Source of the DNA: Coenobita brevimanus
Lineage: Eukaryota; Arthropoda; Malacostraca; Decapoda; Coenobitidae
Direction: 5' to 3'
NCBI GenBank assembly: GCA_032717465.1
Contig: CM064632.1
Span: 24,368,611-24,432,610, forward strand
DNA length: 64,000 nt
The notes under the pieces are model-generated. The model searched no databases and had not been told where the DNA came from. It worked only from the letters and a program-made list of their open reading frames with translations. Positions 58,444-64,000 of the stretch are shown here, one piece after another (position 1 is the first letter of the stretch; each line of letters begins with the position of its first letter). Both the position numbers and the translations under genes were made by a program.

Positions 58444-59195
58444 AAGGCGATAGGATAACAGATAAGGCAGACTGAAGTCAGACAGGCTAGATAAGAGAGA
58501 GCTAGGCAGGCAGGCAGGATAAGAGAGAGGGAGAGGAAAGTAGACAGAATGAGGCAGGCAGGCTAGTAGGCAGGGTCAGCAGGAAGGTAGGATATTAGTC
58601 AGGTAAGCAGGCAGAACTAGAGGAAAGCAGGCAGAGAGGAGAAGAGGGAGGCAGGCAGAGAGGCAGGCAGGCACTGGGGACAAAGAAGGCAGACAGACAC
58701 TCAGACACAATGAAGAGGAGGCAGACAGAAGTATGGGAAGAGCCAGACAGGGAGGCAGAGCAAGAAGAAGGCAGACAGGAAGCATGAGAAGTAGGCAGAG
58801 GTATGGGAATAGAAAACTGGACAAAGAGAAGGAAGGCAGGCAGGAAGGAAGGCAGAATGAGGAAGAAATAAACATAGGTTTGGAGAGAGGCAGGCAGAAT
58901 GAGACGGGGGTAGGCAGAAGTATACGAGAGGTAGAAATGACCAAAAGAAGGCAGGCAGGCAGGAAGACAGGCAGGCAGGCAGGTGACGGCGGTTGTGGTG
59001 ATGGACATGCAGGTAATGATGTAGGCTGGTGATTGAGGCATAAGGGAGGTAGGGGGTAAGGCAGAATGGAAGTAGTGAGACAGAGGAGAGGCAGCGGTGA
59101 GGCAGTGTGTGTGGCAGAGGGGAGGCAGCGAGTGAGGTGACAGAAGAGGGAGATAACGAGAGGGAGAACTATTGAGGCGCTATTTAAAGACGTGG

Positions 59196-59280
<85 letters not shown>
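58398..59280. repeat. Purine-rich tract with (GA)n and GGCAG repeats
   Basis: GA run 58400-58441, AGGCAGGCAG clusters 58500-59000, and a GA run of about 80 bp at 59199-59279. No gene. Confidence 0.9.
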
Positions 59281-59282
<2 letters not shown>

Positions 59283-59447
59283 ATCTCTACCCAAACCACA
59301 CAAATCATATCCTTCTTTTAAGACGGTCTGATCATTATAGTAAGACAACCAACTTAAAGAACAGTATAGCTAAGCAGAAAAATGTCCTTCCTCTGGGCCC
59401 TCCAGCAACCAACCGTACTGGAAAATAGGTAGAAGCAGTACCTTAAC

Positions 59448-59578
59448 GAATTAAATGCCCTTACACTAATTAAATGCCCTTACACGAATTATATGTCCTT
59501 AAGCGGATTAAGTACCCTTACACGAATTAAATGTCCTTACACGGATCAAATGCCCTTACACTATTTAAATGCCCTTTA
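59448..59578. repeat. 19-bp tandem repeat, about seven copies
   Basis: Units are GAATTAAATGCCCTTACAC or close variants. Flanking sequence 59280-59800 otherwise shows nothing recognisable. Confidence 0.85.
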
Positions 59579-59802
59579 TAATATATTAAATGGCAGCTGA
59601 AAATGATACTAAATACAGTGAGGCTAAAAATTATGATACAGGAATTCAAGTGTTCTCATAACACCTTTAGCCTGAGTACCTTTATAATGAGGGGGATAAC
59701 AAGGACTCTCATCTATAATTTACCCTCTCTAATTCGAAAAGTCTCGTAATTAAACGGTGCTAGTAAGTGTAAAATGAAAGGTACGTCATCGTGGTGAAGT
59801 GA

Positions 59803-60022
59803 CTATACCCATTTTACGCTAACTTGGCCTAAAACTGCAATCTCTCCATACTGATTCCTAATTTGTAACAACAGACTAACACTTGAATATAGGCCTCGTT
59901 ACGAAAAAGTTCTATGGAAAGATGTAGAGCCGTAGCAATGTCCTTTTCTGCTACTGTCCTGCATGAAATTGGCTGCAAAAGGACGAAAATTTGGGCCAAG
60001 TTTAAGTAAAAATAATATAATA
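59803..60022. mobile_element. MITE family B, copy 8
   Basis: Left CTATACCCATTTTACGCTAA then CTTGGCC; right GGGCCAAGTTTAAGTAAAAA then TAATAT. Internal TGTAGAGCCGTAGCAATGTC and GGCTGCAAAAGGACGAAAAT. Confidence 0.75.
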
Positions 60023-60114
60023 TTTTCTTTTCTAGTATGTTCATAAATAGGGTAAATATTGCACATGCACACTCGTACGTTTGCAAGCACATATATGTGT
60101 CATAGTTTGATGTC

Positions 60115-60115
<1 letters not shown>

Positions 60116-60173
<58 letters not shown>

Positions 60174-60368
60174 ATTAATGAAACGAGATCTAATAGAAAG
60201 GAGATGTACAGGGAACGAATATGTCCAGCTTGGAAATACAATTAGAGAGAAAGAAAGGACGTAGAGTGAAACAGAGAAAGGAAAGTGTCGCGTAAAAAGA
60301 AAATCCACAGTGACAAGACAACTGATCAAGGAAAAAAAAAGATTATTGGTAAAAGCAAAGAACAAGGA

Positions 60369-60418
<50 letters not shown>

Positions 60419-60420
60419 TC
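60116..60420. repeat. Two (GA)n microsatellites
   Basis: GA runs at about 60116-60170 and 60372-60417. Confidence 0.95.
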
Positions 60421-62050
<1,630 letters not shown>

Positions 62051-62133
62051 GCAGTAATTGGTTTTCCTAAATGGAATATTTTTAAAGCTATTTTACATCC
62101 TGGTCAGGAACCGTTGCCTTAATATATTTCGTT

Positions 62134-62136
<3 letters not shown>

Positions 62137-62200
<64 letters not shown>
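62137..62200. repeat. (GT)n microsatellite, left of LINE-X
   Basis: GT run of about 64 bp ending at the 3' end of the LINE-X fragment. Confidence 0.95.
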
Positions 62201-62203
<3 letters not shown>

Positions 62204-62635
62204 ATGCAAGGAAGAAGGAACCAAAGGCCAGAGGCCTGCAAATTGCTCCCTCCAAGAAAAGCCAAGACAATACAACAGAGAGCCAATTTAAGATCCATTC
62301 ATTTCGAGATGCCTGGACACCCTGCGTTTGAAAGACTGGAGGTCGTACGCAGTAGGAAAAACAGACAGAGGGAGTCAGTTCCAGAATTTATCTGTTACGT
62401 ACATGAAGGACTGGAAGAGGCCGTTAACTCTTGCGTTAGAGAGTTGGACAGAAAAGGGATGAAAGTTTGTTGCTAGACGAGTGCTACGCGCCCGGCGTAG
62501 TGGTGAAGGGATGTAAGCAGACAGTTCAGAGGATCATTGACCCTTGAAGTAGCGATAGAAAAGAGGTAAAGATGCAACAGTGCGGCGAAGAGACAGAGGT
62601 TGAAGGGAGCCAGTATGAGGAGGTGGAGGAAGAGG

Positions 62636-62637
<2 letters not shown>
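62201..62637 (-). mobile_element. LINE-X 3' fragment inside a (GT)n array
   Basis: On the minus strand the order matches 21205-21725. It starts with the C-terminal coding part (CACTGTTGCATCTTTACCTC, about 62580) and continues past CAGTCTTTCAAACGCAGGG (about 62330). It ends with the 3' UTR GGCCTTTGGTTCCTTCTT (about 62217-62234). (GT)n in the same orientation lies directly on both sides. Confidence 0.75.

Positions 62638-62707
<70 letters not shown>
62638..62707. repeat. (GT)n microsatellite, right of LINE-X
   Basis: GT run of about 69 bp starting at the 5' edge of the LINE-X fragment. Confidence 0.95.
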
Positions 62708-62710
<3 letters not shown>

Positions 62711-62794
62711 TCAACAGCTGGACCCTTGTTGATAGTTTTTACTGTGGCCATTAATTCAGTTTCCATAGTTTTATATTGTCCAGTATTCTCATAC

Positions 62795-63090
62795 CCGATC
62801 TCTCTCTCTCCTTCCCTCTTCTCCTCCCCTTTCTTCTTCGTTCCTCCTCACTTACCCTTCTCTCCCTTTCCCTCATCTCCTTCCCTCATCCCCTTCCCTC
62901 ATCCCCTTCCCTCTCTTCTTCTTCCCTCTTCCCTTTTCTCCCAGTCCCTCCCGCCTCTCCTCTCTCTCTTGTCCCTTCCCGTCTCCCCTTTTCTCCCGGC
63001 CCTTCCCACCCTCCACATGTTAGGACTCCATATTATATTTACAAATCATAATAGATAGATAGATAAATAGATAGATAGAGAGACAGATAG
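62795..63090. repeat. Pyrimidine tract and (GATA)n
   Basis: CCCTTCCCTCATC units at about 62850-62915, C/T-rich sequence to 63015, then GATA/AATA repeats at 63052-63090. Confidence 0.85.
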
Positions 63091-63139
63091 AAGCAAGAAG
63101 TCAGATGATGAGAAGGTACTGTGTCTGCAAGAATCGAGC

Positions 63140-63633
63140 AATGCTAAACATGCTTACACACTCTTAACTCAAGGAATGCTTTATAGGCACACGACAGCGC
63201 CTAGTGACCATACACACACATACACACATACTCACACACAGGCTTCTAGAACTTTCCAATCACAGGGAACACACGTGATACGACTTCTGTTTCACCAGAA
63301 TTTAGGAAAGAGAGCTCAGAAGGAAGCTAGCCATAGAACAGACAGGTCGCAGGGAGAAGGGCTTAGCAACTTGGGAGAGAGAGAGAGAGAGAGCGAGACA
63401 GGGAGACAGGGACTCTACTCATACTCACTCGTGAGTGAGAGACTTGTTAATATTTCCAAGACAAATAAAAATAGTCCCAAACTATTCTTTACCTCTCCTG
63501 TCACTACATGACAAATGGGAAAGAAGATTATCAACTTACAAAGCTACTCAAGTATAACAACCGCTCGTCCACAATTCTAATATATATATATATAACTTCT
63601 CTACAAGTAACATACAAAGTTTTTTTTATGACA
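63140..63633 (+). repeat. Candidate 5' LTR running into a retroelement
   Basis: Homologous in order to 2100-2570 (minus strand): ACAGCGCCTAGTGACCATA, AGGCTTCTAGAAC, AGAGCTCAGAAGG, CCATAGAACAGACAGG. It ends ATGACA directly before a primer-binding-site-like sequence. The left boundary is unresolved. A (GA)n run at 63376-63394 is internal. Confidence 0.5.
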
Positions 63634-63635
63634 TT

Positions 63636-63647
63636 TGGTAGCAGCGA
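63636..63647 (+). other. Candidate primer-binding site
   Basis: TGGTAGCAGCGA follows ATGACATT. A TGG start after a CA-ending repeat is the expected geometry for an LTR retroelement. Confidence 0.5.
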
Positions 63648-64000
63648 ACGTATACTAACCTCGTCTACGAATCAACAGTGAATTCCTACAAAATATCAAG
63701 ATTGAAAACAAGAATACCTCTCAACCAACAACTCACAAATAGCTCCTGATAGTATTCTCTCCAACCAGCCCCCTCCGTCTCCACGATCATCACGCTGATG
63801 TAGAAGTGATCACACGACGTCTTGCCAGTAGTTTAACAAAGTACTGATACAAACAATCTTGAAATTTCTACGACGAACCAACGAACTACAACCATCTACA
63901 ATCAACTACAAGTAACAACTCTACGAGTCGTCTGTATAATCTTCTTCACGCACCTACAAGTAGCGGCAGTCTTCATCCTACAACGAGTAAATCACAAGAA
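63648..64000 (+). other. Candidate leader of a retroelement cut by the window edge
   Basis: C/A-rich, G-poor sequence with CTACAA and CAACTACAA motifs and no stop-free frame. It is compatible with an untranslated leader before gag, which would lie beyond the window. Confidence 0.35.

Overview
This window looks like non-coding, repeat-saturated nuclear DNA from an arthropod. A decapod crustacean (crab or shrimp type) is my best guess, inferred from the very long dinucleotide arrays, the mixture of LINE, Gypsy and piggyBac families, and the general texture. No host protein-coding gene, tRNA or rRNA could be supported. Every convincing coding stretch belongs to a transposable element, and the other long open frames are artefacts of simple-sequence DNA.

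Layout. 0.4-4.2 kb: a C-poor 8-bp minisatellite, a minus-strand LTR-like repeat, a 168-bp tandem array and GT/CA arrays. 4.3-6.2 kb: two short palindromic elements (families A and B below) and a 5'-truncated RTE-type LINE with a clean target duplication. 6.2-12.4 kb: mostly unremarkable sequence with CT/CA arrays and one LINE 3' end. 12.4-18.8 kb: a nearly intact Ty3/Gypsy-type LTR retrotransposon inserted in a (TA)n array. Its pol order is protease-integrase-RT-RNase H, the order of the Gmr1-like group. 18.9-28.5 kb: dispersed short elements, GA and pyrimidine tracts, and a pair of back-to-back splice acceptor/donor modules. 28.3-37.65 kb: a three-layer nest, in which a 67-bp tandem array is split by a second Gmr1-like LTR element (internally deleted) whose 3' LTR is split by a piggyBac element with TTAA duplications. 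37.7-48.9 kb: microsatellites, a 2.7-kb pyrimidine tract, 17-, 21- and 22-bp minisatellites, and more A/B/C elements. 48.9-53.0 kb: a CR1/L2-like LINE with an intact ORF1 and a broken ORF2. 53.0-64.0 kb: a 21-bp minisatellite, a long minus-strand RTE copy with three stops, TCA and purine tracts, a LINE fragment inside a (GT)n array, and a probable LTR with primer-binding site running off the right edge.

Three families of short dispersed palindromic elements recur across the window: A (about 210 bp, 8 copies), B (about 215 bp, 8 copies) and C (about 135 bp, 2 full and several partial copies). None has a coding region, so they are probably MITEs mobilised in trans. The retroelements interact mainly by nesting: MITE-B lies inside a LINE, piggyBac lies inside an LTR, and three retroelements sit inside microsatellites. 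Most coding breaks in the Gmr1-like, piggyBac and CR1-like elements are 1-2 nt indels in short runs, so part of the apparent decay may be assembly error.
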